From Amphibalanus amphitrite (taxonomy: Eukaryota; Arthropoda; Thecostraca; Balanomorpha; Balanidae), in assembly GCF_019059575.1 (NCBI RefSeq), contig NW_024881612.1, positions 992,001 through 1,056,000 on the forward strand: DNA of 64,000 bases. Reading direction: 5' to 3'. Position 1 is the first letter of the stretch. The number at the start of each line of letters is the position of its first letter. The notes under the pieces were generated by a model. The model had not been told where the DNA came from. It was given only the letters and a program-made list of their open reading frames with translations, and did not search any database. Made by a program: the position numbers and the translations under genes. Of the stretch, positions 63,701 through 64,000 are shown piece after piece.

Positions 63701-64000
63701 CTCAGAAGCTGGCGTGGGTCCCTCATGGAGATCTTAGTTTGGCTATTTAGGGCCCATGGGGTGCTCTAACGAGCCCCATGGGGCCCTTCTGAGTAGAAAT
63801 ATGGCCATCGTTAACCCTCAGCGGTCAAATGGCGCCGCAGGGCCCCTCGGTCCCGAGGGTCCCTTTTATCCCGATTGGGGGGGGGGGGGAGTACGTGTCT
63901 CCTTAGACCCCTAGCTACGTCACTGTTTCAATGCATCATGTCAGGCATTTTAGGCTCGCCCCCTCCCCAACTTGAAAATCGTTCCCGGGCCCCTGGTCCC

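Larger units (their letters stand above)
56190..64000 (-). repeat. Segmental duplication copy C
   Basis: It has the same order as copy A: zinc-finger gene, minisatellite, poly-C/poly-G spacer, satellite. It runs to the end of the window and is interrupted by the element at 59487-62986. From the minisatellite onward identity to copy A is very high by eye. Confidence 0.88.

Overview
The window looks like repeat-rich, intron-type nuclear DNA of an arthropod, most likely a chelicerate such as a hard tick. That assignment is an inference from the C2H2 zinc-finger style, the LINE and Ty3/Gypsy families and the abundance of MITEs; no single-copy conserved host gene is present to prove it. There are no bacterial-type operons, rRNA genes or CRISPR arrays.

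Layout. Positions 34-4522 hold a compact, apparently whole Ty3/Gypsy element (minus strand) with identical 204-bp LTRs and a 5-bp target duplication. From 4523 to 12119 come GC-rich degenerate satellites, an 85-bp tandem repeat, a possible promoter/first exon (7692-7972, minus), and three copies of a repeat packed with AGGTCA half-sites. A C2H2 zinc-finger gene cluster in tandem segmental duplication dominates the rest: copy A (about 12120-15967), copy B (19160-19337 plus 27410-30056) and copy C (56190-59486 plus 62987-64000). Each copy is a minus-strand zinc-finger gene with a 33-bp G-rich minisatellite directly upstream. Copy A is open for 15 fingers; B and C are decaying.

Insertions split the duplications. 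A full-length 8.07-kb I-group LINE (19338-27409, 17-bp target duplication) sits in the 3' end of zinc-finger copy B, and its own 5' leader is interrupted by a Mutator-like foldback element (25953-27208, 9-bp target duplication) that carries a tRNA-like sequence in each arm. A 3.5-kb element with terminal inverted repeats (59487-62986) splits copy C. A LINE fragment near 15925-17190 is split by a TA-flanked MITE.

Between 30057 and 48082 lie further MITEs, a 6.1-kb element with inverted ends (32238-38340) containing an 88-bp higher-order tandem array, an incomplete Gag-bearing LTR element (38371-41152) with a second 5'-end fragment at 46709, a 28-bp minisatellite and a long TC microsatellite. 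A second LINE of CR1/L2 type (48083-52230, minus) has an esterase-like ORF1.

The most interesting signals concern how the two LINEs express their proteins. In the I-group LINE, ORF1 and ORF2 lie in one frame separated by a single TAG, with no ATG before the endonuclease. In the CR1/L2 LINE, ORF1 begins with a 2A-like ribosome-skipping motif and ends on a canonical T-TTT-TTA slippery heptamer that leads in frame -1 into an ORF2 that again lacks its own ATG.
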